DNA of 64,000 nt from Methylophilus medardensis (GTDB lineage Bacteria > Pseudomonadota > Gammaproteobacteria > Burkholderiales > Methylophilaceae), in NCBI RefSeq assembly GCF_006363915.1, contig NZ_CP040946.1. One strand, 5' to 3'. Of this stretch, positions 46,137 through 55,172 are shown piece after piece; position 1 is the first letter of the stretch, and every line of letters begins with the position of its first letter. A program made the translations under genes and the position numbers. The notes below the pieces were generated by a model. That model was not told where the DNA came from, made no database searches, and was given only the letters and a program-made list of their open reading frames with translations.

Positions 46137-46306
46137 TATTTCTCCATTCATCGATGACATCCGTCACGCACGGACAGCGTTGCCGCGGTCAAACAAAATA
46201 GTCTAAACAAGCGAAGCCAAACGCGCTTGCCTGCTTTTATCAAAAACTTGCCTAATCCTCTACGATGGCAAGCTGTCGCTGAGCGCCAGCTTGCGCTTGG
46301 CCGACA

Positions 46307-47272
46307 CTATTGCTGCACCGTGACGTAGGGATCCATGGTTTGAGGGCTCAAGCGCTCGCCGGGCGAAGTGATCAATGCGCTGCGGACAGCGCTCACCTCC
46401 TCCATCGGACTTTTACCGAACATCCGCTTAAACTCGCGACTAAACTGCGAGGCACTTTCATACCCCACCTTGGTGGCGGCTAAGGTGGCATTAATGCCAT
46501 CTTGCACCATCAGCAGGCGCGCTTTGTGCAAGCGGGTCTTTTTTAAATATTGAATCGGAGAGGTGGCGGTCACCTCTCTAAACGCGGCATGAAAAGACGG
46601 CACACTCATGGCAGAGACTGCCGCCAGCATGTCAACACTCAACGCATTGGCAAACTCAGCGTGAATCAATCTGAGTGCTTTACTGATTTTACCGACATTA
46701 TTGTGCGTGCTATGTGCGGCAAGAATGGCAGAGGCCTGAGAAGACTGCAAAATACGATAGTGAATCTCGCGGATGATGGCATGCCCAAGCACTGAGGCGT
46801 CGGTTTTGGTTTGCAAACACTCCAGCAATCTGACCACCGCATTCGACAAACGCATATCGAGCGCGGTGGAAGTGATGCCACTTTTAGCATTGATATGCAC
46901 GGGGTGCGCGTGCGTAATGCTCAACAACAGCTCAGACACCATCGACAGATTTATCCGAATAGAAATGGCCAGCAAGGGCTCCTCGGCAGAGGCAATCGTC
47001 TCACTTTCAAACGGCAAAGGCACCGACAGGATTAGAAACTGTTGCGGATTATATTGATAGACTTCGCCGCCGAGATAGCCTACTTTGCGGCCCTGACAAA
47101 CAAATACAATACTGGGTTCATACAATACCGGGCTCCGCGGGATGGTGCGGTTCCAACGCATCAGCTTCACGCCATCCAGAGCGGTTAGGGTAAAGCCCTC
47201 TGACGGTGTCAAGGAAGACAGCAGCGCAATGGTGCGTGCTTTGTCATGTGCATGCCAGCATTCGTTATTCAT
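46307..47272 (-). CDS. AraC-family transcriptional regulator (AraC_N type)
   Basis: A 321-aa regulator with an N-terminal AraC_N cupin-like domain (residues 10-170) and two C-terminal HTHs. The first is near LSVDMLAAVSAMSVPSFHAA and the second ends with GYESASQFSREFKRMFGKSP. An upstream start at 47302 would add 10 residues and neither has a clear Shine-Dalgarno. Regulators of this subtype are often found beside oxidoreductases, which fits the adjacent alcohol dehydrogenase. It is divergent from the two-propeller dehydrogenase gene, with about 175 bp between. Confidence 0.85.
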   Translation of the reverse strand: MNNECWHAHDKARTIALLSSLTPSEGFTLTALDGVKLMRWNRTIPRSPVLYEPSIVFVCQGRKVGYLGGEVYQYNPQQFLILSVPLPFESETIASAEEPLLAISIRINLSMVSELLLSITHAHPVHINAKSGITSTALDMRLSNAVVRLLECLQTKTDASVLGHAIIREIHYRILQSSQASAILAAHSTHNNVGKISKALRLIHAEFANALSVDMLAAVSAMSVPSFHAAFREVTATSPIQYLKKTRLHKARLLMVQDGINATLAATKVGYESASQFSREFKRMFGKSPMEEVSAVRSALITSPGERLSPQTMDPYVTVQQ

Positions 47273-47448
47273 AATCAGCAGCCGAATAAAACAATTAGGC
47301 ATTTATATTACTATTAATCAGCTATAAGCATCACTTCAATAATAGGATTAGGCAATCATTTCATATTTTTTCACTTTTCAGGCCAAGTCGGACTGCTTAC
47401 ACTGGGTGCAACGCAATTTAATTGATTGCAATATTTAAGGAAAATAAT

Positions 47449-49392
47449 ATGGATACGCGCCAACGCCTAAGCAGTCTGATCACGACGCTGTTGGCTACTG
47501 CCTCTTGTACTGTCTGGGCAGACAGCAATGAAGTACGTGCTAACCTGCACAAATTACATGTGCCTGCAGGCTTTTCTATAGAGGTCTACGCCGACGTCCC
47601 GGGCGCACGCCAAATGGCCATAGGCACAAACGGCAATGTGTATGTAGGCACCCGTGGCAACAAAGTCTACGCGGTGGTTGATAAAAATAAAGACCACAAA
47701 GCCGACCAAGTGGTCACCATTCTCGATGATTTGAAAGTGGGCAATGGCGTGGCGATGGTCGACGGCCATTTGTATGTGGCAGAGCAACACCGCATCACGC
47801 GTTATGCCGCACCCGATTTTGATTTAACACTGCCGTTCAAGGCGATGCGCGAGGTCATCTACGACCAGTTACCAGACAAAGCCCACCATGGTTGGCGTTA
47901 CCTCGCCGTCGGCCCAGACAACAAGCTGTATGTCACCTTGGGCGCCCCTTGTAATATTTGTGACCCCGTAGGCCTAGAGGCTTCGATTATCCGCATGAAT
48001 CCAGATGGCAGCCAAGTGGAAACCTTTGCCAAGGGTGTACGTAACTCGGTCGGGATGGACTTTCAACCGGGCAGTAATACCCTGTTTTTTAGCGATAATG
48101 GCGTGGACCTGCTCGGGCCCGATGTGCCTCATGATGAACTGAATGCAGCGCCCAAAGCAGGCTTGCATTTTGGCTTTCCTTACTTCGCTGGCGGCGATGC
48201 ACAAGACCCAAACTGGAAAAACAAAACGCCACCGATGGCCGTCACGGCGCCTGTGGCTGAATTTCAAGCACACACGGCTAATCTTGGTTTTAAGTTTTAC
48301 ACTGGCAAGCAGTTTCCAGCCGAATATCAAGGCAATGCGGTGATCGCGCAGCATGGTTCATGGAATCGCAAAACGCCGGTTGGCTACCAACTCGTCCGCG
48401 TCATCTTTGACGCGCAGCATCAAGTCAAAGAAACCAAACCGTTTATCGATGGCTGGTTGAGTGCAGAAGGCGAAGTCTGGGGGCGCCCCAACGATGTGTT
48501 GCAATTGCCGGACGGCTCATTACTGGTGTCGGATGATTACAATGGTGTGATTTACCGGATCAGCTATGATGCAAAAACACAGGGTGCGATGGCCCCCGCG
48601 ACTGAAGCCAATACCTTGCATGATTTTGCCATGCCGGAATCTGTGTTTGCCACCCCTGCAGGGGTGCGTTACGTGTCTGAAATCGGCGAATTTGGTAAAT
48701 TGGGAGATGGCAAAATTACCCGCATCGCAGTCGACGGCAGCCGAACCATGCTGGCTGAGGGCTTAAATGATCCCAAAGGCATCGATATGTTTGACGGGCA
48801 ATTATATGTCGCCGATATAGATCGGGTTGTGCGTATCGATACTGCGAGCGGCGTGCAATCAGTGATTGCAGCACCCAAGGCTTTTCCAAAACCGCCTGTA
48901 TTTTTAAATGATATTGAAATCGACGGCTTGGGCAATGTGTATGTCTCAGACAGTGGCGACGATCATGGCCGCGGTGCAGGCATTTTCAAAATTGCACCCA
49001 ATGGCAAACTGACACAGGTGCTTGGCGCTAATGCAGGCATTCAACGACCCAATGGTTTGCTGATGGATGGCCCGGATCGTTTATTGGTCGCAGACTTTGG
49101 CACGGGTAAATTATTTAGTGTTCAAATTGGCCCGAAAAAACCCCGCGTCACATTGCTCAATCAGGGGTTTGGCGGCGCCGATGGTTTGGTCAGAGACGCG
49201 CATGGGATGCTTTATGTCAGTGACTGGGCGGGCGGCAACGTCTGGCAACTGACTGAGCCAAAAGCCACACCACAACGGCTGATACAGGGCTATCAGTCGG
49301 CGGCGGATATCAGCTTATCAGCAGATGGCCGTGCACTATTCGTACCTGACATGAAAGCTGGCACCTTACATCAAACTCCCATTCATGAATGA
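47449..49392 (+). CDS. periplasmic two-propeller protein, sorbosone/PQQ-dehydrogenase-like
   Basis: A 647-aa protein with a cleavable signal (TTLLATASCTVWA-DS). Its N-terminal half (about 30-390) resembles L-sorbosone/PQQ sugar dehydrogenase propellers, with AHHGWRYLAVGPDNKLYVTL and GWLSAEGEVWGRPNDVLQLP. The C-terminal half (about 400-640) is an NHL/SMP-30-like propeller (LNDIEIDGLGNVYVSDSGDD, DGLVRDAHGMLYVSDW). Two separate propellers in one chain could mean a dehydrogenase plus a binding module. The start at 47449 has AAGGAAAAT just upstream, which decides it over 47422. It ends at a strong terminator. Confidence 0.8.
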   Translation: MDTRQRLSSLITTLLATASCTVWADSNEVRANLHKLHVPAGFSIEVYADVPGARQMAIGTNGNVYVGTRGNKVYAVVDKNKDHKADQVVTILDDLKVGNGVAMVDGHLYVAEQHRITRYAAPDFDLTLPFKAMREVIYDQLPDKAHHGWRYLAVGPDNKLYVTLGAPCNICDPVGLEASIIRMNPDGSQVETFAKGVRNSVGMDFQPGSNTLFFSDNGVDLLGPDVPHDELNAAPKAGLHFGFPYFAGGDAQDPNWKNKTPPMAVTAPVAEFQAHTANLGFKFYTGKQFPAEYQGNAVIAQHGSWNRKTPVGYQLVRVIFDAQHQVKETKPFIDGWLSAEGEVWGRPNDVLQLPDGSLLVSDDYNGVIYRISYDAKTQGAMAPATEANTLHDFAMPESVFATPAGVRYVSEIGEFGKLGDGKITRIAVDGSRTMLAEGLNDPKGIDMFDGQLYVADIDRVVRIDTASGVQSVIAAPKAFPKPPVFLNDIEIDGLGNVYVSDSGDDHGRGAGIFKIAPNGKLTQVLGANAGIQRPNGLLMDGPDRLLVADFGTGKLFSVQIGPKKPRVTLLNQGFGGADGLVRDAHGMLYVSDWAGGNVWQLTEPKATPQRLIQGYQSAADISLSADGRALFVPDMKAGTLHQTPIHE

Positions 49393-49397
49393 TCTGC

Positions 49398-49427
49398 AAA
49401 GCCCGGCATTTGACCGGGCTTTTTTTA
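49398..49427 (+). terminator. terminator of the two-propeller protein gene
   Basis: AAAGCCCGG pairs with CCGGGCTTT across a 7-nt loop, with TTTTTTT following. It lies 6 nt after the stop codon. Confidence 0.85.
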
Positions 49428-49526
49428 TACCCAACGCCAATGCTCTATGTCACAATAGTTGCGCAGGCTGGCGATTTGGCAGCCTCAACTCAAAAAAATA
49501 CTAATCTTTATTGTTTGGAGACTTTC

Positions 49527-49814
49527 ATGAATAAACTGGTGATTGCCTTGTTGTTGTCTGGAATCTGTCTATCTGCTAATGCGGGCCCGCAGCAAGAAAA
49601 AATGAAAACCTGTAATGCCGATGCTAAAACTAAAGCACTGGCAGGGGATGAACGCAAAGCCTTTATGAAAGCCTGTCTGTCTGCGGACGGGGCAAGTAGC
49701 GGCCTCACCGCACAACAAAACAAAATGAAAACCTGCAATGCCGATGCTAAAACCAAAGCACTGGCAGGCGATGAACGCAAAGCGTTTATGAAAACCTGTT
49801 TGTCCGCAAAATAA
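49527..49814 (+). CDS. PsiF-repeat periplasmic protein
   Basis: A 95-aa secreted protein with signal peptide (VIALLLSGICLSANA) and two PsiF repeats. Each repeat reads KMKTCNADAKTKALAGDERK, then AFMK-CLS. The start is set by GGAGA upstream of the ATG at 49527. PsiF was named for phosphate-starvation induction in E. coli. The molecular role is unknown. The two repeat units are nearly identical in DNA (49599-49681 and 49722-49804), suggesting a recent duplication or conversion. Confidence 0.88.
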   Translation: MNKLVIALLLSGICLSANAGPQQEKMKTCNADAKTKALAGDERKAFMKACLSADGASSGLTAQQNKMKTCNADAKTKALAGDERKAFMKTCLSAK

Positions 49815-49837
49815 CGCGATTCACGCACCACACAACG

Positions 49838-49874
49838 ATCGCCTGCTGTTAATTCCGCAGGCGATTTTATTTTT
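49838..49874 (+). terminator. terminator of the PsiF gene
   Basis: ATCGCCTGC (49838-49846) and GCAGGCGAT (49857-49865) form a 9-bp stem followed by TTTATTTTT. Confidence 0.75.
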
Positions 49875-50004
49875 AATTTAGTCTTCAGTTTATTCATGTT
49901 CTGCCGTTAATCAAGTTATCCCTTGGTGTTGCCGCCAATCCGTTGTTACCTGCCGGCGAGAACCGAGACTTGATTTGCGACCTCTAAAACGGGGACGAAA
50001 TGGT

Positions 50005-51585
50005 ATGAATAATGAGATGAAGAGACCGAGCTACAAACAATTACCCGCCATCACCGTTGTGATGCATCACAGTGCTTTTGCCGCCCCTAGCGTGCTGTCA
50101 GGCACGCAATCCCATACGGCTTTCAGCCAGATGCTATCAGCGCCGTGGCTCATTATCATCGCGCTCATTTGCACGGCAATCCTGTTTCTATGTTTGCGCT
50201 TTTATCAGCAGACAAAACGGCGCGAAGCTGACAGCCGTCAACAACTTTGGCGCCAAGCCAATGTTGATTTCCTGACTCAATTACCAAATCGCCATCTGTT
50301 GCAACAACGTCTGCAACAAGCGCTGGCCGAGTGCCATCAATCGCAACAATTATTGGGGGTGTTACTGATTGATCTCGATGGTTTTAAGGATGTGAATGAT
50401 ATTGCCGGCCACACCATTGGCGATCGCTTGCTGCAAAATGCAGCCTTGCGCATCCAATCTTGCGCAGGTCACGGCAGCACAACGGCGAGGTTGGGCGGGG
50501 ATGCGTTTGTGGTGATGGTCCCAACAATAAGCGATGTTAAGGGGTTACATGCCATCAGCACCCACATTGTAGAAAGTTTACGCAGCCCTTTTCATATTGA
50601 AAACAATCAATATTTTGTCACCGCCAGCATCGGCATCGCGGTCTATCCTGAGCATTGCCAAACCAGTGAAGCGTTACTCATGTTCGCCGATCAGGCATTG
50701 CACGCCGCCAAGCGTGCTGGCAAAGATCAATATCAATTCTTTAACAAAAGCTTGCACCGCGAATTCCAAGAGCGCTTGTCAATCACACAGGATTTACGCT
50801 CTGCGATCGCCAATGGCGAATTCCACCTCGTCTATCAACCCATTTACCGCTTGCGCGATCATAGACTAGTCAAGGCAGAAGCGCTGATCCGTTGGCAACA
50901 CCCGACACGTGGTGCCATCGCGCCCGCTGTGTTTATTCCACTGGCCGAGGCGTGTGGCTTAATCATAGACATCGGTAAGTGGGTTTTCGATACCGTCCTG
51001 CAGGATCTTGCCACGATTGATCTGCTGCACCTGCAAGGTACGCAAATCAGCATCAACATTTCGCCGGTACAATTTGCCCACCCGCAACCATTGCGGGCGT
51101 TCATTCAACGGCTGCAATATTCTAATATCCCCTGCGAACGTTTTTGCTTCGAGATCACTGAAGGCTTGCTACTCGAGCCATCCAAAATCACCCAAGACAC
51201 CTTGAATGCCCTGAAACAAGCGGGCATTAAGCTATCCATAGACGATTTTGGCACTGGCTATTCGGCGCTCGGTTATCTAAAAAAATACCACATTGATTAT
51301 GTCAAAATTGACCAATCATTCATCAAACATATTGAGCGAGATAACTATGCCTTTGTGTTGTGCCGATCCATTATTCAAATGGCGCACGAGCTGGATATCA
51401 AACTGATTGCGGAAGGGGTTGAAAATGCCAGCCAAGAGAACATTCTCAAAGTGATTCAATGCGACTATATACAAGGATTTTTACACGGCAAGCCCGCACC
51501 GTTTAGTACATTGCTGACACAAGCCTACCAACAGACCAAGTCAGTGCAGGTGCCGCATTTGTTTAACAGTGACACAAAACATTGA
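50005..51585 (+). CDS. GGDEF/EAL protein with degenerate GGDEF, likely c-di-GMP phosphodiesterase
   Basis: A 526-aa protein with one membrane helix near residues 40-62 (WLIIIALICTAILFLCLRFY). The GGDEF domain (about 90-245) reads RLGGDAFVVM, an Ala for the catalytic Glu, so cyclase activity is probably lost. The EAL domain (about 265-515) is intact: KAEALIRWQHP, SINISPVQF, CFEITEGLL, SIDDFGTGYSALGYLKKYHI and VKIDQSFI. It therefore probably degrades c-di-GMP, with the GGDEF part perhaps binding GTP as a regulator. The ATG at 50005 is preferred to a TTG 30 nt upstream. Confidence 0.88.
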   Translation: MNNEMKRPSYKQLPAITVVMHHSAFAAPSVLSGTQSHTAFSQMLSAPWLIIIALICTAILFLCLRFYQQTKRREADSRQQLWRQANVDFLTQLPNRHLLQQRLQQALAECHQSQQLLGVLLIDLDGFKDVNDIAGHTIGDRLLQNAALRIQSCAGHGSTTARLGGDAFVVMVPTISDVKGLHAISTHIVESLRSPFHIENNQYFVTASIGIAVYPEHCQTSEALLMFADQALHAAKRAGKDQYQFFNKSLHREFQERLSITQDLRSAIANGEFHLVYQPIYRLRDHRLVKAEALIRWQHPTRGAIAPAVFIPLAEACGLIIDIGKWVFDTVLQDLATIDLLHLQGTQISINISPVQFAHPQPLRAFIQRLQYSNIPCERFCFEITEGLLLEPSKITQDTLNALKQAGIKLSIDDFGTGYSALGYLKKYHIDYVKIDQSFIKHIERDNYAFVLCRSIIQMAHELDIKLIAEGVENASQENILKVIQCDYIQGFLHGKPAPFSTLLTQAYQQTKSVQVPHLFNSDTKH

Positions 51586-51609
51586 GCCAGCGGACACTTA
51601 TCCGCTGGC
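51586..51609. terminator. hairpin between the GGDEF/EAL and ctaB genes
   Basis: GCCAGCGGA (51586-51594) and TCCGCTGGC (51601-51609) form a 9-bp stem. There is no good T-run on either side, so terminator function for the two converging genes is moderately likely. Confidence 0.5.
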
Positions 51610-51626
51610 GTCATGTTTGGTCTCAA

Positions 51627-52523
51627 TTAAACCAGATAATGATCTAACAGCAGCGCAGCAAAAATCAGGCTCAAATATAAAATAGAATACTTAAATGTGG
51701 TTTTGGCCAACGCATCTGAATAATGTCTATACAGACTCACCACATAGTACATAAACACGCAGTTCAATATCGCAGCAGCGGCCAGATATAACCAACCACT
51801 CATGCCCAGGCCAAACGGCATCATAGAAACGACCACCAGAATAATGGTATAGAGCACAATATGCAGCAATGTGAATTGCTCGCCATGCGTAACGGGCAGC
51901 ATGGGCATGCCAACTTTTGCATATTCTTCACGGCGGTATAAAGCCAAGGCCCAAAAATGGGGTGGCGTCCAGGCGAAAATAATTAGAAACATCACCAAGG
52001 CCTCCGGCGATACCGTGTTGTTGACTGCGGCCCAACCGAGAATAGGCGGCATTGCACCCGAAGCGCCACCGATCACAATATTCATTGGCGTGGCTGGCTT
52101 GAGAAACACGGTGTAGATGACCGCATAACCGACAAACGTCCCCAACGTGAGCCACATGGTCAGCGGATTCACCCAATAATACAGCATGCTCAAACCAAGG
52201 CCGCCCAACACACTGGCAAATAGCAAGGTCTCCATTTGTGAAAGTTGGCCAGTGGGCAAGGGCCGCGCACGGGTTCGTGCCATCATGGCATCAATCTTAT
52301 ACTCAATCAGGCAATTAAATGCTGCCGCCGCCCCAGAGGCAAAAGCAATCCCCACGGTCGCTACCAGCAATGTCTGCAGTGGCACCATACCGGGCGTTGC
52401 CATAAACATACCAATCATCGCCGTAAAGACGATCAAGGCCGTCACCCTCGGCTTACATAGCGCATAAAAGCTGCGGGCGCTCATTCTTGCTGTGGCCAAT
52501 TGGGTTATCCAGGTTGTTTGCAT
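51627..52523 (-). CDS. ctaB: heme O synthase (protoheme IX farnesyltransferase)
   Basis: A 298-aa UbiA-superfamily prenyltransferase that farnesylates heme B to heme O. It shows the prenyl-diphosphate site NCLIEYKIDAMMARTRARPL and a second conserved loop with AWTPPHFWALALYRREEY. About nine helices are present. It is last gene of the heme A synthase run (SURF1, Sco-like, CtaA, CtaB), 34 bp from ctaA. Confidence 0.92.
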   Translation of the reverse strand: MQTTWITQLATARMSARSFYALCKPRVTALIVFTAMIGMFMATPGMVPLQTLLVATVGIAFASGAAAAFNCLIEYKIDAMMARTRARPLPTGQLSQMETLLFASVLGGLGLSMLYYWVNPLTMWLTLGTFVGYAVIYTVFLKPATPMNIVIGGASGAMPPILGWAAVNNTVSPEALVMFLIIFAWTPPHFWALALYRREEYAKVGMPMLPVTHGEQFTLLHIVLYTIILVVVSMMPFGLGMSGWLYLAAAAILNCVFMYYVVSLYRHYSDALAKTTFKYSILYLSLIFAALLLDHYLV

Positions 52524-52556
52524 CGCGTTCTCCCCCTTTTATTTAATACGACTTGA

Positions 52557-53531
52557 TTAATGTGATGTATTCAACAGTCTGGCGTGAATGGCTACTAACC
52601 AAACACCGAGCAAGGCTGCGCCAGCGTTGTGTAGCACCGCCAACACCAATGGCAAGTGCAGCAACAAATTTCCGATACCAATCAATACTTGGCACAACAC
52701 AATGAGCAACAACCCCACGGCTAATCCACGCGAGGCCGTTTGTTTCCATAACAATGTTGCGCTGATTACCATCCACACCAACACCACCAAGGCGCCAAGA
52801 CGATGTATCCACTGAATCGTGGTCAGCGCACTCAGATGCAATTGACCACCATCACGACTTTCACCCAAGGCGCGCGTCAGGTGAAATGCCTCACCGAGGT
52901 CCATTTGCGGCCACCACATGCCATGGCAAGTCGGAAAATCGGTACATGCCAAGGCTGCATAATTACTGCTGGTCCACCCCCCCAGCATGACTTGCAATAG
53001 CCACACCAGCAATGCCAATCGCACCCAGCGCTGCTGACCCACTGGCAAGGCGATGTGCGGTTGGCTGTAGTGGCGAAAGACGACCCAACTCAACAAGGCC
53101 AAAGTCGTCATGCCTCCTAACAAATGTAAGGTGACGATCACTGGTTTCAGTAACAAGGTGACCGTCCACATCCCAAGCAATGCCTGCATGCTAATCAGCA
53201 CCACCAAGCCTGCTGACAGTTGCCAAGGCGTTTGAATGAAACGCCGTTGGCGATAAGCCAATATCCCTAAAGCAAGCACCAACAGTCCTAAACTGCCGGC
53301 CAAATAGCGATGTGCCATTTCTTTCCAGGCCTTGGCATGCTCTAAAGGCTTGTCTGGATATGCTTGTTGCGCATTTTGAATGGCGATCTCACTCTGCGGC
53401 ACACTGAGCGCCCCATAACAACCCGGCCAATCGGGACAACCCAAACCGGCATCGGATAGCCTTACATAAGACCCCAACACCACCACACAAAACGCTACTA
53501 CCGCAGCCAATAGACTCAACGTTTTAAACAT
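52557..53531 (-). CDS. ctaA: heme A synthase (COX15/CtaA)
   Basis: A 324-aa eight-helix COX15/CtaA protein. Conserved elements include GSYVRLSDAGLGCPDWPGCYG and WIHRLGALVVL, whose His residues bind heme. It converts heme O to heme A. It starts 2 bp after the Sco-like gene stop. An upstream in-frame start adds only 5 residues overlapping that gene. Confidence 0.92.
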   Translation of the reverse strand: MFKTLSLLAAVVAFCVVVLGSYVRLSDAGLGCPDWPGCYGALSVPQSEIAIQNAQQAYPDKPLEHAKAWKEMAHRYLAGSLGLLVLALGILAYRQRRFIQTPWQLSAGLVVLISMQALLGMWTVTLLLKPVIVTLHLLGGMTTLALLSWVVFRHYSQPHIALPVGQQRWVRLALLVWLLQVMLGGWTSSNYAALACTDFPTCHGMWWPQMDLGEAFHLTRALGESRDGGQLHLSALTTIQWIHRLGALVVLVWMVISATLLWKQTASRGLAVGLLLIVLCQVLIGIGNLLLHLPLVLAVLHNAGAALLGVWLVAIHARLLNTSH

Positions 53532-53533
53532 GC

Positions 53534-54148
53534 TTAACCCGCCCAAGACGCCTTTAATAATTTGACTAAATCCTTACGTATCCACTTAGCTTCTATCGCT
53601 GGGGCATACTGCATCATCACATTGCCCAAGGGGTCAATGAAATAAACGCGTTGCGCATCAAGGGTATTCTGGCCACCGTTACTGAGCATCCGCCCCAAAT
53701 CGACGATCTGCTCTGGCTGCCCATTAATAATCAACAAATCCGGGTAACGGGCACGAATCGCAGTCGTGTCGCTTTGCTGAGTGATCAATACGCGTTGTAC
53801 GCGAATCATATCCTTGTAAAGGGACACATAAATTTGGCGCAAGTCATATAAGCGTTGCATGCAAACGGCATCGCAATCGCGCGCGATCAATACCATGTTC
53901 CATTTGTCCTGCCAGAATGCAGGCAAAGCTTGTTGTTGATCACTTACCCAATGCGAGGTGTGCATGATCGACACGGGCGGTTGAATCAGCTCGCCATAGC
54001 TTTTGCCGGTGGGGCGCCAGTCAAATTTAATCATCGCCACCACCACCAACAATGGCACGGTAAAAAATACAGCTAACAGCAAAAAAACCATGCGCCCTTT
54101 GCGCTGCTGTGCCGGATTGACCACTATTTCAGTGACGTTTTCATGCAT
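53534..54148 (-). CDS. Sco1/SenC-like thioredoxin-fold protein
   Basis: A 204-aa membrane-anchored protein. One helix near 22-40 (FLLLAVFFTVPLLVVVAMI) is followed by a thioredoxin-like domain with VLIARDCDAVCMQR, a CxxxC site as in Sco copper chaperones. The Sco histidine that completes the copper site is not seen: no His follows the CxxxC. It lies between SURF1 and heme A synthase, with 2-bp gaps, so it is an oxidase assembly factor. It could be a redox-only or copper-loose Sco variant. Confidence 0.75.
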   Translation of the reverse strand: MHENVTEIVVNPAQQRKGRMVFLLLAVFFTVPLLVVVAMIKFDWRPTGKSYGELIQPPVSIMHTSHWVSDQQQALPAFWQDKWNMVLIARDCDAVCMQRLYDLRQIYVSLYKDMIRVQRVLITQQSDTTAIRARYPDLLIINGQPEQIVDLGRMLSNGGQNTLDAQRVYFIDPLGNVMMQYAPAIEAKWIRKDLVKLLKASWAG

Positions 54149-54150
54149 GA

Positions 54151-54876
54151 TCACACCCGTTTTTCTATCATCTGATACAAGCCAATGGCAACCGTTGCCA
54201 AGGCGAAGCCAAACCACTGGTAGGCATAACTGAGATGTTTCTCCACTTGCCCAGTTGGCACATCCCATTCACGCAAATAACCCTCAGCACTGGCTGGGTC
54301 AAGCTTGAGTACGACATCCGAAAAAATATATGGCACATGCTGACGCAAATAAGCAAAGTCGATCACGGGTTGCACCGTCTGCCAAGTCTCCGCCGGCTTG
54401 TCTAAACGGAATCCGGTTTTGGTTTGCTTCCAGAACAAGCCCGTAATCAATTGCTCGGAGGACGAGGTGTCAATATGCGGTATTTTCTGGTGGTCAACAA
54501 ACCCGGCAATCCAGCCACGATTCACCCACACCACGTGTGTTTTGTCCTGCAACAAAAAGGGGGTCAGCACATGAAAACCAGCACGCCCTTCCGCTAACTG
54601 GTTATCGAGAAAAAAATTGAATTGCGGCAGATACATGCCCTTGAGAGACACGGTTTGCAGATGCAAAGCGTCGACCTTGGCATTGCTATCTAAATCGCTG
54701 GCCTGCAACTGAATTGCGCCGGCATGATGCGTCAATGCACGCGTGATTGCCTGCTTCTGTTCCGCTTTGTGCCATTGCCATAACCCCAACCTGACACAAC
54801 TCCAGATTGCGACCACCATCACACACACCACCAGCCAGCGCACACGAACGACATACATTCCCAAGGGTATTTGCAT
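54151..54876 (-). CDS. SURF1-family cytochrome oxidase assembly protein
   Basis: A 241-aa protein with two terminal membrane helices, WLVVCVMVVAIWSCVRLGLW near the N-terminus and WFGFALATVAIGLYQMI at the C-terminus, and a periplasmic domain. Family signatures include LWQWHKAEQKQAI and VWVNRGWIAG. SURF1 helps insert heme A into CoxI. The start at 54876 has AGGAAA just upstream. It is first gene of a SURF1-Sco-CtaA-CtaB run. Confidence 0.88.
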   Translation of the reverse strand: MQIPLGMYVVRVRWLVVCVMVVAIWSCVRLGLWQWHKAEQKQAITRALTHHAGAIQLQASDLDSNAKVDALHLQTVSLKGMYLPQFNFFLDNQLAEGRAGFHVLTPFLLQDKTHVVWVNRGWIAGFVDHQKIPHIDTSSSEQLITGLFWKQTKTGFRLDKPAETWQTVQPVIDFAYLRQHVPYIFSDVVLKLDPASAEGYLREWDVPTGQVEKHLSYAYQWFGFALATVAIGLYQMIEKRV

Positions 54877-54925
54877 TTTCCTACTTACGGCCCATAATGT
54901 GATCAACTTAACGCGAGATCACATC

Positions 54926-55126
54926 ATGATCATTAAAATTGTCACCATTTTGATACTGATTACTATTGTCGGCAGTCTATTCTCTGCCCTGCTTTTTTTG
55001 CTGAAAGATAAGCGCGGTTCTGACCGCACAGTTAAAGCACTGACCATGCGAATCGGCTTATCCATCTTTCTGTTTCTTGGTCTGATTACCGCCGCACATT
55101 TTGGCTATATCGGCCACACGCTTTAG
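54926..55126 (+). CDS. twin transmembrane protein (DUF2909)
   Basis: A 66-aa protein with two membrane helices (IVTILILITIVGSLFSALLF and IGLSIFLFLGLITAAHFGYI) joined by a loop containing KDKRGSDRTVKALTMR. This matches DUF2909 proteins that sit beside cox genes. It runs opposite to the cox genes, between SURF1 and CoxIII. An upstream in-frame start at 54743 would overlap the SURF1 gene and is not preferred. Confidence 0.88.
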   Translation: MIIKIVTILILITIVGSLFSALLFLLKDKRGSDRTVKALTMRIGLSIFLFLGLITAAHFGYIGHTL

Positions 55127-55140
55127 TTCACAGGCAGAAC

Positions 55141-55168
55141 AAAAAGGGCGCGAACAGCGCCCTTTTTA
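55141..55168. terminator. bidirectional terminator between DUF2909 and CoxIII genes
   Basis: AAAAAGGGCGC (55141-55151) and GCGCCCTTTTT (55157-55167) pair perfectly across a 5-nt loop, with T-runs on both strands. Confidence 0.85.
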
Positions 55169-55172
55169 TTGC

